Source: Bog-532 sp963830385
GTDB taxonomy: Bacteria; Actinomycetota; Actinomycetes; Streptosporangiales; Streptosporangiaceae
Reading direction: 5' to 3'
Assembly: GCA_963830385.1 (NCBI GenBank)
Contig: CAWHMD010000005.1
Coordinates: 372,001-436,000, forward strand
DNA: 64,000 bases
How positions within the stretch are numbered: the stretch's first letter is position 1; every line of letters starts with the position of its first letter. The position numbers were made by a program, and so were the translations under genes. Shown here piece after piece: positions 7,287 to 15,965 of this stretch. The notes beneath the pieces are model-generated. The model saw only the letters and a program-made list of their open reading frames with translations. It ran no database searches and had not been told where the DNA came from.

Positions 7287-9151
7287 CGGACCGCTCCCGG
7301 GCCGAGCACGTCTTCCAGGCTCGCCGGCGCTGGTGGCGCGGCCTGCTCGGGTTCGGGTGGCGGTGCGGGCGGCGGGACGATGACCGACGGTGCCCGGGCC
7401 GTGGGCAGCGGCAGCGGCGACGGCTTCGGGCGGGCGACCTGGACGAAGGTGGCGCCGCCGTGGCGGAGGTAGCAGGCCTGGCCGACCTCCAGGGTGCGGA
7501 TGAGGCCCGGGTCGGCGGTCCAGGCGCGCTGGATTCGCGTGGTGCCCTCATCCCCCCAGGTGGCGCCGATGAGCTTGTGCGCGGACTCCAGCACCCGGCG
7601 GGTCCCGGCCAGCTGGATCACCGGTTCGGGATACGGGGTGTGCAGCAGCCAGATGCCGCCGTCGGCAGTGGCGGCGATCCGGTAGCGCTCGTCGTCATCG
7701 CGGCCGAGCCCTTGCCAGGACTGGGCGGAGACCTGGACACCGAGGCCGAGGGACCGGCCGCGCTCGTACAGGTTGCTGATGGGCACCCGGCGGGAGACGG
7801 CGGAATAGTCGTCGGCGGCCAGCAGGATCGCCCGCCGTTCGGCAGCGGGCGAGGTGGCCGTGTACGCGACCAGTTCGGTCAGCGCCATCGCCTGCGTTTC
7901 GGCCACGGACTGCTCGCGGGTGCCTTCCAGGATGCAGTACCAGACATCCGCGCCGCTCAGGGTGCCGGGACCATCCAGGGCCGGCCCGAGGCGGCCGAGC
8001 AGGGTGGCGCAGCGCAGCTGGATGTTCCCGAGGTGCGGCCGGGCGGCCCGGATGCGGATCATTGCGGCCTCGTGGGCCCCGTCCCCGTAGGCGCTTTCCA
8101 GCCAGGCGGTGTCGAGGCGGTCCAGGAAGCTGGCCGCGTCCGGCGGCGGCCCACCCGGCGCGGCCAGGGCCAGGTGGACGACGGCCTGCATCACGTCGGT
8201 GTAGTAGGCGGCGGCCCCCTCCCCGGTCTCGATCATCTGCAGCAGCAGGACACCCAGGTCGCGGGGCGGCAGGTCCCACAGGGACAACCGGGCCTCGTCG
8301 GGCCAGATCGCGACCCGGCGCGCCCCGACCCCGTGCAGGAGGCGGCGCGTCCGTTCGGCCTTGACGCGGGCGTCGGGGCCGCCCTTGCAGTCCAGCACGA
8401 TCAGCAGCGGCCGGTCCCCCTCCCGCCGCGAGTGGGTAGCCAGGGTGGCGGCGTACCAGCCGGCCCACAGCCGCATCATCAGGTTCGTCTTCCCGCTGCC
8501 CGACGAGCCGATGATCACCGAATGCCGTCCGAAGGAACGGGCGGGGACGGCCAGCACCGGCCGCCACCGGTGGCCGATGGCGCGGATGGTGGCCCCGACC
8601 GCGACCAGGCCCCGGCCGGTCAGCAGCGGGACCGCACCGGGGGCGGCGGCCCGGGCGCGGGCACTGCGGACCTGGTGGCGCCACTGCCGTTCGTCGAACC
8701 AGATCGGGGCGGAGGCGGTCTGCCCGGCCAGGCCGGTGGTGACCGCGTAGATCCGCCACGCCCACCACAGGCCGCCGATCGCCAGTCCGGCCGGGACCGC
8801 CACCGGGGCCACCAGCAGGCCCGCGCGCAGGATCGCGCGGGCGGCCAGCAGCCGCCAGGCACCGGCCCAGTCATCGACCGGGGCCAGCGCGGCCGCGGAC
8901 CAGGACCGGAGGCGGATGGCCAGCCCGGTGGCGTAGACGGCGGTCATCGGCAGCGACCAGCAGGCCGCCCGCCACAGCCGGGCGGGGGGCCAGCCTCGCA
9001 GCCACGCCGCGGCATATCCGGCGACGGCGGCCACGGTGATGGGCCAGGCCGCGACGGCCACCGCCGCGACGATCAGCCAGCCCGTCAGCTTGAGGCCCTG
9101 GCGGAACAGCCATTGGGCGGCGGTGAGTTTCAGCCAGCCCCAGATGCTCAC
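7283..9151 (-). CDS. TraG/FtsK-like membrane ATPase (conjugative DNA transfer type)
   Basis: 622 residues. Residues ~20-140 contain three or four hydrophobic segments. The cytoplasmic part has Walker A GSSGSGKT (215-222), Walker B LLIVLD (249-254) and a later sensor-like AILLAADDYSAVSRRVP segment. This layout fits type IV coupling/FtsK-HerA ATPases that pump DNA during conjugation. It overlaps the gene before it (9148-9151) and after it (7283-7286) by four bases each. No relaxase or other secretion gene is next to it, so function in transfer is family-based. It could be a plasmid-derived remnant or a DNA pump used by another system. Confidence 0.8.
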   Translation of the reverse strand: MSIWGWLKLTAAQWLFRQGLKLTGWLIVAAVAVAAWPITVAAVAGYAAAWLRGWPPARLWRAACWSLPMTAVYATGLAIRLRSWSAAALAPVDDWAGAWRLLAARAILRAGLLVAPVAVPAGLAIGGLWWAWRIYAVTTGLAGQTASAPIWFDERQWRHQVRSARARAAAPGAVPLLTGRGLVAVGATIRAIGHRWRPVLAVPARSFGRHSVIIGSSGSGKTNLMMRLWAGWYAATLATHSRREGDRPLLIVLDCKGGPDARVKAERTRRLLHGVGARRVAIWPDEARLSLWDLPPRDLGVLLLQMIETGEGAAAYYTDVMQAVVHLALAAPGGPPPDAASFLDRLDTAWLESAYGDGAHEAAMIRIRAARPHLGNIQLRCATLLGRLGPALDGPGTLSGADVWYCILEGTREQSVAETQAMALTELVAYTATSPAAERRAILLAADDYSAVSRRVPISNLYERGRSLGLGVQVSAQSWQGLGRDDDERYRIAATADGGIWLLHTPYPEPVIQLAGTRRVLESAHKLIGATWGDEGTTRIQRAWTADPGLIRTLEVGQACYLRHGGATFVQVARPKPSPLPLPTARAPSVIVPPPAPPPEPEQAAPPAPASLEDVLGPGAVR

Positions 9152-9900
9152 CGAAGTGCGCCCGGGGGCAGTTCGCGGGTGACCATCCGGTGCTGCAACG
9201 ACGGCGGGAGCGCGCCGATCGACCGGGTCACGATCGAGACCGCGGCCGGGGCGGTCAGGTACACCACCTGGGCGTAGCGGGCCTGCCGGCCGCTGGAACC
9301 GGCGGGGCCGTAGTCGCCGGTGCGGGTCAGCATCGCCCGCATAATCCCGGTCGTGCGGGCCAGCGGCTTGGGGGTCAGCTCGGCCTCGATCGCCCAGATC
9401 TGCCCGGCGTACGGGGAGTCATCGAGGGAGGGCCAGTGGATCTCGGCGTCGGGGACGTGGGCGATACCGACCCGGCCGCCGGCGGCGGCCCGGATACGGC
9501 GTTCGCTGCGCCACCACGCCCGCCCCTGCTGGTAGACCTGGCCGCTTTCCAGCCACAGCCGGACCGCCAGCACGGCGCGGATGTGCGCCAGGCGGACCAC
9601 GGAGGGTTCCCTGGCGCTGTAGGGCAGGCCGAGCAGCCGCATCCCGGCCGGGGTGGGCCAGCACCAGGCCGGGCCCCGGCCCAGCGCGCCGGTGCGCACG
9701 TAGCCGGCGTGTTTCCAGCGGGCGACGATGCCCCGCAGCCGCTCCAGCCTCAGCTCGAGAGCGACGGCGAGCAGGTCATAGGGGGCGCCGTACTGGTCGG
9801 CGCACAGCATCAGGCCCCGGATGTCCCGGTCGGTGATCCTCGTGGTCGCGGCGTCCGTACGGCGTGGCCGGGCCGGGTGAGCCGATCGTGCGGCAGGCAT
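9148..9900 (-). CDS. Replication-relaxation family winged-helix protein
   Basis: About 250 residues. After a basic N-terminus, RITDRDIRGLMLCADQYGAP and LLAVALELRLERLRGIVARW, then HAGYVRTGALGRGPAWCWPT, form a winged-helix DNA-binding region. LRGIVARW is the recognition-helix area and TPAGMRLLG the wing. The later part has the WAIEAELTPKPLART strand region seen in this plasmid and integrative-element family. Its role (replication, relaxation or regulation of the element) is poorly defined. The start is ambiguous: ATG 9900 is listed, GTG 9981 is upstream in frame. It is the first gene of the coupled trio with the TraG-like ATPase. Confidence 0.7.
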   Translation of the reverse strand: MPAARSAHPARPRRTDAATTRITDRDIRGLMLCADQYGAPYDLLAVALELRLERLRGIVARWKHAGYVRTGALGRGPAWCWPTPAGMRLLGLPYSAREPSVVRLAHIRAVLAVRLWLESGQVYQQGRAWWRSERRIRAAAGGRVGIAHVPDAEIHWPSLDDSPYAGQIWAIEAELTPKPLARTTGIMRAMLTRTGDYGPAGSSGRQARYAQVVYLTAPAAVSIVTRSIGALPPSLQHRMVTRELPPGALR

Positions 9901-9953
9901 GACAGCCGTTGTAGCCGGACGGGTGGGTTGCCGGTCACCGGAACGGGCTTTCT

Positions 9954-9966
9954 TCGGCAATGCCGA
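9954..9966. promoter_or_regulatory. Palindrome upstream of the conjugation-like trio
   Basis: TCGGCA-A-TGCCGA is a perfect 13-base palindrome, followed at about 9971 by a further TTCGGCA. It lies upstream of the first gene of the trio if that gene starts at 9900. Such a site could be an operator for the winged-helix protein or part of a transfer origin; neither is shown, and GC-rich palindromes arise easily by chance here. Confidence 0.25.
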
Positions 9967-10051
9967 GGTTTTCGGCAGCACGGGGCGACGGCCGAGGACG
10001 GGTCCAGGGCGGTCACGGTGGTGTGGGAGCGGGGTGAGCGGGCCGCCGTGG

Positions 10052-11011
10052 CTAGGCGCTGGTGGGCGCGGGGGCCTGGCGGCGGGCGGGCCAGGGGCCG
10101 CGGGCGGCGGGCAGGACCGGGGCGCGGATCTCGCCGAGGTGGTCGATGGCCAGGGTCACCTGGTCGCCGGGGGCCAGCCAGGGGTATTCCTCGGGGCTGT
10201 GGCGGGTGGACAGTTCGAGGATGCAGCCGCCCTGGCAGGTGCCGCTGCCGATGAGGGAGCCCGCTTCGGCCCGGGAGTTCCAGGACGCGTAGGAGATCAG
10301 CTCCTCCATCGACCAGTAGGCCGAGGACCACTGGTCGTGACCGTAGACGCGGCCGTTGACGCTGGCGGTCATCTGCAGGTCGTAGCCGGTGCCGTCGCGG
10401 TACGGGGCCAGCTCGTCGGGGCTGACGAAGACGGGGCCCAGCGACGAGCCGAAGTCCTTGCCCTTGAACGGGCCGAGGCTGCCGTCCATCTCGTGGAACT
10501 GCAGGTCGCGGGCGGACCAGTCGCACAAGATCAGGAAGCCCGCGATCAGGCCGGATGCCTGGTCGGGGGTGACCGAGACGGCGTCCCGGCCGAGGATCGC
10601 CCCGACCTCGAGCTCGAAGTCCAGCCGCTGGGAGCCGCCGGGGATCTCGATCGGGTCGCGTGGGCCGCGGATGGTGGCGGTATTGCTGAAGTAGCCGATC
10701 GGCTGCTCATACCAGACGTCCGGCCCGCGCTGACGCCCGAGCTTGCGCCAGCGCGGCAGCACGTGCTCCTCGAACACCATGAAGTCGCGCATGGCCACCG
10801 GGTCGACCGGCTTCAGCAGGGTCAGGTCGTCCAGGGCGGCCTCGGTGGCCGGGGACCGGCCGATGGCCTCGCCCAGCTCCCGCAGCGCGGTCCCGTCGTC
10901 ACCGAAGTGCGGCTCCAGCCGCTCCTCGGACCCGGAGAGCCCGGCCACGCCGTCGGGCCGGAGGACCCCCAGCCGCGGGCCCTGCTCGGTGTCGGCCTTG
11001 ATGAATCGCAC
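10052..11011 (-). CDS. Fumarylacetoacetate hydrolase family protein (1)
   Basis: A 319-residue FAH-fold enzyme. The metal-binding core is visible: DFELEVGAILGRD supplies the acidic ligands, WSARDLQFHEM and GPFKGKDFGSSLGPVFV form the active site, and GSGTCQGGCILEL is the late loop. Length and motifs resemble eukaryote-type fumarylacetoacetases and ureidoglycolate-lyase relatives, which cleave C-C bonds of acylpyruvates or diketo acids. It lies directly after the RbsABC-type importer genes on the same strand, suggesting it acts on the imported compound or its product. The exact substrate is unknown. Confidence 0.85.
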   Translation of the reverse strand: MRFIKADTEQGPRLGVLRPDGVAGLSGSEERLEPHFGDDGTALRELGEAIGRSPATEAALDDLTLLKPVDPVAMRDFMVFEEHVLPRWRKLGRQRGPDVWYEQPIGYFSNTATIRGPRDPIEIPGGSQRLDFELEVGAILGRDAVSVTPDQASGLIAGFLILCDWSARDLQFHEMDGSLGPFKGKDFGSSLGPVFVSPDELAPYRDGTGYDLQMTASVNGRVYGHDQWSSAYWSMEELISYASWNSRAEAGSLIGSGTCQGGCILELSTRHSPEEYPWLAPGDQVTLAIDHLGEIRAPVLPAARGPWPARRQAPAPTSA

Positions 11012-11042
11012 GGTGCTCCTGTTCGGTAGGAACCGGTTCGCC

Positions 11043-12071
11043 TCAGGCGACCCGGGTGCGGTTGCGGACGAGGTGGGCCACGGTGACCGCGGCGACCAGG
11101 CCGGCGCCGTAGAAGGCGTCCTGGACCCAGCCGCTGTAGCCCAGCAGCTGCAGCCCGATGATGCCCGTTTCCAGGAAGTAGATACCGATCAGCGTGCCCA
11201 GCGGGTTGAACTGGCCGGGCATGACCACCGCGGTGCCGAGGAACACCGCCGCCAGCGCGGGCAGCAGGTAGCTGGGCGAGGCGGTCGGGTCGAAACCGCC
11301 GACGGTGGCGATGAGCATGATGCCGGCCAGCGCGGCCACGATGCTGGCGGAGATGTAGCTGCCGGCCCGGATGCGGTTGACGTTGATCCCGGCCAGCCGG
11401 GCGACCTCCCGGTTGGCGCCAACGAACACGATGTGGCGGCCGATCGGCGTCCACTTCAGCAGGTAGGCGAATCCCACCGACAGCACCACCCCGTACCAGA
11501 ACGACAGCGGCAGGCCGAGAAAGTTGTGGAGCGCGACCTGCGCAAAGTGCTGGTTGGTGACCGACACCGTGTTCTGGTTGGACAGCAGCTCGGCGATGCC
11601 CAGGTAAAGGCTGGCGGTGCCGAGCGTGACGATCAGTGAGGACACGCCCAGCTTGACCACGAAGAAGGCGTTGACCGCGCCCGCCCCGATGCAGCAGGCC
11701 AGCGCGATCAGGCAGGCCAGCGCGATGTTCATGTGGTGCAGGCCGGCCAGCACCGGGACGATCGTGGCGGCCAGGCCCATCACCCCGGCGAACGACAGGT
11801 CGAACTCGCCGACCACGAACGTGCACAACGCGGAGATGGACAGGAACAGCAGCGGGGACTGCGAGCCGAAGATGGCCTGGGCGGTGCTGATCCGCAGGAA
11901 GTTGTGCGGGGTGACGAAGGCGTAGATCACCGCCATCAGCAGCCACACCGCCAGCAGCGCGTAGCGCGAGCCCAGCCACTGCATCCGGTCCTTGATCAGC
12001 TCGCGGGGCGGGGTGGCGGCCCGGCTCCCGGGCACCGGAGCCTGCTGACGGGTCTGGTCAGACATGGTCAT
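11043..12071 (-). CDS. RbsC-type ABC transporter permease
   Basis: 342 residues, about eight to ten membrane segments, of the BPD_transp_2 (ribose/sugar) permease family: MQWLGSRYALLAVWLLMAVI, then FDLSFAGVMGLAATIVPVLA and GVSSLIVTLGTASLYLGIAE, ending with the coupling helix region around GANREVARLAGINVNRIR. It transports the ligand of the adjacent lipoprotein across the plasma membrane. ATG 12071 overlaps the ATPase stop (ATGA, 12068-12071), so translation is coupled. Family substrates include pentoses, autoinducer-2 and purine nucleosides; the catabolic neighbours suggest an aromatic or acid substrate is possible. Confidence 0.88.
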   Translation of the reverse strand: MTMSDQTRQQAPVPGSRAATPPRELIKDRMQWLGSRYALLAVWLLMAVIYAFVTPHNFLRISTAQAIFGSQSPLLFLSISALCTFVVGEFDLSFAGVMGLAATIVPVLAGLHHMNIALACLIALACCIGAGAVNAFFVVKLGVSSLIVTLGTASLYLGIAELLSNQNTVSVTNQHFAQVALHNFLGLPLSFWYGVVLSVGFAYLLKWTPIGRHIVFVGANREVARLAGINVNRIRAGSYISASIVAALAGIMLIATVGGFDPTASPSYLLPALAAVFLGTAVVMPGQFNPLGTLIGIYFLETGIIGLQLLGYSGWVQDAFYGAGLVAAVTVAHLVRNRTRVA

Positions 12072-13657
12072 TTCCCGCTCCCTGCGGTGGCCTCGTTGGT
12101 CGCGTAGATCTCTTCGATGAGCTGTTCCGGGGTGGAGGCCCCGGCCGGCCGCAGCCCGACCTGGCGGCCGTAGACCAGGATCCGGTCGCAGGTCGCCACC
12201 AGGTCCTCCGGTTCGCTGCTGACCAGCAGGACCGCCACGCCGGTGTTGGCGGCCCGCTGGAGCGCGTGCAGGATGTCGGTGCGGGCGCCGATGTCGACCG
12301 CCTGGGTGGGCTCGTGCAGGACCAGCAGGGCGGGGCCGGCGTTCAGCCACTTGGCCAGCAGGACCTTCTGCTGGTTCCCGCCGCTGAGCTGTTTGACCAG
12401 GATGGACGGGGTGCTGGGGCGGATACCGAGGGTCTTGACGGCGGCGGCCGCGTCGTCCTGCTGCCAGCGGCGGGCCACGAACCAGGGGCGGCCGAGCCGG
12501 TTCAGCTTGGGCAAGCTGATGTTGTCGCGCACGTTGAGCTCGAAGGCCAGGCCGTCGCGGTCGCGGCGCTCGGGCACCAGCACCACCCCGGCCCGCAGGC
12601 AGGCGGCCACGCTGCCGCGGTCGAGCGCGACCTGGCCGGCCTGGGTGACCAGCCGGCCGCCGGTGGCGGCCTGGGCGCCGGTCAGCAGGTACGGGAGCTG
12701 CTCGTAGCCGCTGCCGGGCAGCCCGGTGATGCCGAGGATCTCCCCCGGCGCGACCGTGAAGCTGACCTCGGAGAGCCGCGGGCCGGTCAGCCCGGTCACG
12801 GTGACCGCCGCCGGTGCGGCTTGCGTGGCCTGTGCGGGCGGGAAGCTGGGCCGGTGTTCGCGCGGGGCGACCGCCTCGACCGTGCTGCCCAGCATCCGGC
12901 GGGCCAGTTCCTGCTCGGACAGCCCGGCCGTGGGCAGGCCCGCGCCGACCACCCGGCCGTCGCGCAGCACGGTGATCCGGTCGGCCACCGCGATCAGCTC
13001 GGGCAGGCTGTGGCTGACCATCAGGGCCGAGCTGCCGTCGGCCGCGATCCGGCGCAGCAGCTGGTGCACGTGTTCCAGGTCGGCGCCGGACAAAGCCCGG
13101 GTCGACTCGTCCAAGATGATCAGGCCCGAGCCGGGGGTGTGGTCGCGCATGGCCCGGGCGATGGCCACCTCGGCCCGCTGCGCGGCGGTCAGCGTGCCGA
13201 CCAGCCGGCTCGGGGCCAGCGGCACCCCGAGCCGGTCCAGCGTGCGGGCGGCCAGCTCGTCCCGCCGGTGCCGGTCGATGCGGCCCAGCCTGGTGGTGGG
13301 GTAACCGCCGATGCAGATGTTCTCCGCCACCGTGAGCTGGTCGAGCAGGCCGAGGTCCTGGTGCACGACCGAGATGCCGGCCGCATGCACCTCGGGCCAC
13401 CGGACCGGCAGCCGCACCGGCTGGCCGTCCACCTCGAACCCGGCCCCGGGGTCGGGGGTGTAGAGGCCGGTGACGATCTTGATCAGGGTGGACTTGCCCG
13501 AGCCGTTCTGCCCGGCCAGGCCGTGCACCTCGCCGGGCCGGACGGTCAGCTCGACACCGGTCAGCACCTGGGCCGACCCGAACGTCTTGGTCAGCGCCCG
13601 GACCGCCAGCCGGGACGGGCCGGGTGGGTCCGGGGTGGCACCGCCCGGGTCCGCCAT
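12068..13657 (-). CDS. RbsA-type ABC transporter, double ATPase
   Basis: 529 residues with two nucleotide-binding domains in tandem, as in RbsA/XylG. Domain 1 has Walker A GQNGSGKST (residues ~49-57) and a degenerate signature (LTAAQRAEVAIARAM). Domain 2 has the altered P-loop usual in this family (GITGLPGSGYEQL) and a canonical signature LSGGNQQKVLLAKWL. It powers uptake through the permease encoded next. The ATG at 13657 abuts the stop of the lipoprotein gene at 13658. The order lipoprotein-ATPase-permease forms one operon reading leftward. Confidence 0.9.
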   Translation of the reverse strand: MADPGGATPDPPGPSRLAVRALTKTFGSAQVLTGVELTVRPGEVHGLAGQNGSGKSTLIKIVTGLYTPDPGAGFEVDGQPVRLPVRWPEVHAAGISVVHQDLGLLDQLTVAENICIGGYPTTRLGRIDRHRRDELAARTLDRLGVPLAPSRLVGTLTAAQRAEVAIARAMRDHTPGSGLIILDESTRALSGADLEHVHQLLRRIAADGSSALMVSHSLPELIAVADRITVLRDGRVVGAGLPTAGLSEQELARRMLGSTVEAVAPREHRPSFPPAQATQAAPAAVTVTGLTGPRLSEVSFTVAPGEILGITGLPGSGYEQLPYLLTGAQAATGGRLVTQAGQVALDRGSVAACLRAGVVLVPERRDRDGLAFELNVRDNISLPKLNRLGRPWFVARRWQQDDAAAAVKTLGIRPSTPSILVKQLSGGNQQKVLLAKWLNAGPALLVLHEPTQAVDIGARTDILHALQRAANTGVAVLLVSSEPEDLVATCDRILVYGRQVGLRPAGASTPEQLIEEIYATNEATAGSGK

Positions 13658-14863
13658 CTACTTGGCTCCCCAGGCCGTCAGGAAGGTCTGCTCGTAGGCG
13701 TCGCTGCCGTACCAGGCGTTGGTGGTGTAGGCGGCCGGGCTCAGGGTCAGGTCGTTCACCGTGCCGGAGTTGAACACCCGGACGATGCCGGGGGTGAAGG
13801 TCGGGGTCTTGCCCTGCATCATCGTCAGGATGCCGCCCGCGAACTGCCAGCCCTCGTAGATCGGGCTGGTGCCGATGTCGACGAACTGGACGGTGCCGGC
13901 CTTGATCCGCTGCAGCGAGTCGAGCGCGCCGTTGGTCGCCGCCAGCTTGACCTTGTTGGCGTAGCCGGCGCTCTGGATGCCCTGCACGCTGTACTGGGCG
14001 GCCGCGTCCAGCTCGTCCACCACGTAGGTGGTGTCCGGGTGCGAGATCAGGGCCGAGCTGACCTGCGACGGCACCTTGTTGATGCTGGCCGTGTTGTAGT
14101 TGATCTCGGTCAGCTGGCAGCCGGAGCAGTGCGAGGTGAGGTACTGCTTGCCGTAGCTGGCGCCGTCGAGGGTCTGCGGTGAGTCGGTGACGCCCAGGTA
14201 GACGATGTGGGCCTTGCCCTTGCTGTCGGCGATGACCGCGTCCATGTCCAGCTTCTGCATCAGGTCGAGCGTGCCGATGGCGTTGAAGAACGCCAGCTGC
14301 GGGGAGGACGTCTTGCCGCCGTCGGGCGCCTCGCCCGCGATCAGCACCGGGATGTGGTGCGCGACCAGGCTGTTGAACGAGGTCGGCATGGCCGCGTAGT
14401 CGACGTAGCCGGTGACCACGGCGTCGGCGCCGTCGGTCTCGGCCTGGGTGATGCAGGCGGCGATGTTGGTGGGCAGGAACTTGCCGTCACAGACGTGGGT
14501 GCTGATGCCCACCTTGGCCAGCGCCTGCTGCATCCCGGAGCCGAAGGCGGCCAGGATCGGCACCGAGTCCCCGATCGGGATGTACCAGACGGTCTTGCCC
14601 TTCAGCTGGCTGACCCCGCTGATCGACTGCTGGGCCGGGTAGCTGCTCACTTGCTTGCTGTACTGCGACACGTCGGCGTTGGCGGCGGTCAGCTCGCTGC
14701 TGGACCCGGACCCTGATCCGGCGCCGGATCCACTGCCCGAGCTGCTGCCCGAGGACGAGCCGCCACCGCTGCTGCAGGCGGCGGCGACGAGGGTGACGGC
14801 GCCGAGGCAGGCGGCGGCCATGGTTCTGGCGGCGTAGCTACGGCGACGGGGCTTGTACGACAT
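13658..14863 (-). CDS. RbsB-type substrate-binding lipoprotein
   Basis: 401 residues. It has a lipoprotein signal peptide (basic MSYKPRRRS, hydrophobic stretch, lipobox LVAAAC with Cys30), a Gly/Ser tether, then a periplasmic-binding-protein type I fold (GKTVWYIPIGDSVPILAAFG, then QAETDGADAVVTGYVDYAAM). It would capture the transported ligand outside the membrane. ATG 14863 is preceded by ggaggg. As first gene of the transporter operon it is transcribed divergently from the GntR gene at 15188. Four cysteines in the mature domain could form disulfides. Confidence 0.9.
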   Translation of the reverse strand: MSYKPRRRSYAARTMAAACLGAVTLVAAACSSGGGSSSGSSSGSGSGAGSGSGSSSELTAANADVSQYSKQVSSYPAQQSISGVSQLKGKTVWYIPIGDSVPILAAFGSGMQQALAKVGISTHVCDGKFLPTNIAACITQAETDGADAVVTGYVDYAAMPTSFNSLVAHHIPVLIAGEAPDGGKTSSPQLAFFNAIGTLDLMQKLDMDAVIADSKGKAHIVYLGVTDSPQTLDGASYGKQYLTSHCSGCQLTEINYNTASINKVPSQVSSALISHPDTTYVVDELDAAAQYSVQGIQSAGYANKVKLAATNGALDSLQRIKAGTVQFVDIGTSPIYEGWQFAGGILTMMQGKTPTFTPGIVRVFNSGTVNDLTLSPAAYTTNAWYGSDAYEQTFLTAWGAK

Positions 14864-15187
14864 TGTCCTGGCCCTCCGGAAAGTCAATTGGGGAGCGGCA
14901 TGCAGTTGCGAAAGAGCGGAGTGACCGCCCGCGGGTACGGCGATCGATTCATCTGCGCTGTTGCTGACATGAGTGTGAATATCGGCGGATGAGGATGTCA
15001 AGGATTCTTCTGGTAAAAATCGATTTGATTGTGGATACTCGTTGCTGGTGGCTGAGATCGGCTGACATTGGCCTGATCGATACCAGTCACCGATCCCGTC
15101 GATGACGCCGGCCGGGCCTGCCGGCCGGACGCGCCGGCGGCTGGATGGCCCTGCGATACGGTTCTTTTCGTAGCCCGAGGAGAGTTG
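14864..15187. promoter_or_regulatory. Divergent control region between transporter operon and GntR gene
   Basis: This 324-base gap carries no gene. It is locally AT-rich and contains three ATCGAT sites (14943, 15019, 15076), two of them beside TGGTA or its complement. This is the kind of repeated short palindrome a GntR/FCD dimer could use. A perfect TTGACA (minus strand, 14996-15001) lacks a matching -10. TACGGT (15157-15162) may be the -10 of the GntR gene. Two CCGGCCGG octamers (15108-15115, 15121-15128) could form a hairpin. Confidence 0.4.
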
Positions 15188-15919
15188 ATGCCCGATCGCG
15201 CGATGCACCGCAGCCTGAGCCGGGCGGTGTACGCCGACATCCGGGCCGACATCCTGGCGGGCCGGTATGCGCCCGGCGCCAAGCTCAGCCCGCGGGCGAT
15301 CGCCACCGAGCACAACGTGAGCCTGTCGGTGGTGCGGGAGGCGCTCACCCGGCTGACCGAGCAGGACCTGGTGGTAGCGGCTCCGCAACTCGGGTTCTCG
15401 GTGGTCGAGCTGGACATCGAGGACGTCCGCGACATCTCCCGGGTGCGCATCCTGATCGAGGGGGCCGGGCTGCGCGAGGCCATCGAGAACGCCGACGTCG
15501 AGTACGAGGCCCGGGTGGTGGCCAGTCACCACCGGCTGTCGCGCACCCAGTACATCACCGGCCACGTGGGCGAGACCGTGACCGAGGAGTGGGCCCGGGC
15601 GCACGCGGACTACCACGCCGCGCTGCTCAGCGCCTGCCCCAGCCCGCGGCTGCGGGACCTGGCCGCCAGCCTGCGGGACACCGCCGAGCTGTTCCGGCGC
15701 TGGTCCGGGTCGTTCGACGTGAACCAGGAGCCACGGGACGTGCCGGCCGAGCACCGCGGCCTGATGGAGGCCACCCTGGACCACGACCCGGAGCGGGCGG
15801 TGGTCCTGCTGACCGACCACATCAACAAGACCGCGTCGCTGCTGGAGTCCTACGTGGCGAGCGGCGGGCAGATGGGCCCGGGCCTGGCCGAGCCGGACGC
15901 GGGCCCGGCCGCGAGCTGA
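15188..15919 (+). CDS. GntR-family regulator with FCD ligand domain (1)
   Basis: 243 residues. The N-terminal winged helix (AVYADIRADILAGRYAPGAK, then LSLSVVREALTRLTEQDLV) is followed by an all-helical FCD domain with the metal/ligand residues DYHAALLSAC, REH-like AEHRGLMEATL and DHINKT. FCD regulators respond to small organic acids and repress nearby catabolic operons. ATG 15188 has gaggaga 5 bases upstream. It sits between the divergent importer operon and the codirectional acetoacetyl-CoA synthetase gene, so either or both are likely targets. Confidence 0.88.
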   Translation: MPDRAMHRSLSRAVYADIRADILAGRYAPGAKLSPRAIATEHNVSLSVVREALTRLTEQDLVVAAPQLGFSVVELDIEDVRDISRVRILIEGAGLREAIENADVEYEARVVASHHRLSRTQYITGHVGETVTEEWARAHADYHAALLSACPSPRLRDLAASLRDTAELFRRWSGSFDVNQEPRDVPAEHRGLMEATLDHDPERAVVLLTDHINKTASLLESYVASGGQMGPGLAEPDAGPAAS

Positions 15920-15965
15920 GCCGGCGACCGGAGCGGTGGACCGGCAACCGAAGCGGAGGGACCAC

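Noticed and set aside
6813..9981. A complete integrative conjugative element
   Set aside because: No integrase, relaxase, replication initiator or att-like direct repeats are seen on either side; flanking genes are ordinary.
11043..13400. A 785-residue reading frame apparently joining an ABC permease to a long basic region
   Set aside because: The first two thirds are the ATPase gene read in the wrong frame; the true permease starts at 12071 with an ATGA overlap.
14996..15001. TTGACA as the -35 of the transporter operon
   Set aside because: No TANNNT element occurs at 16-19 bases downstream on that strand.
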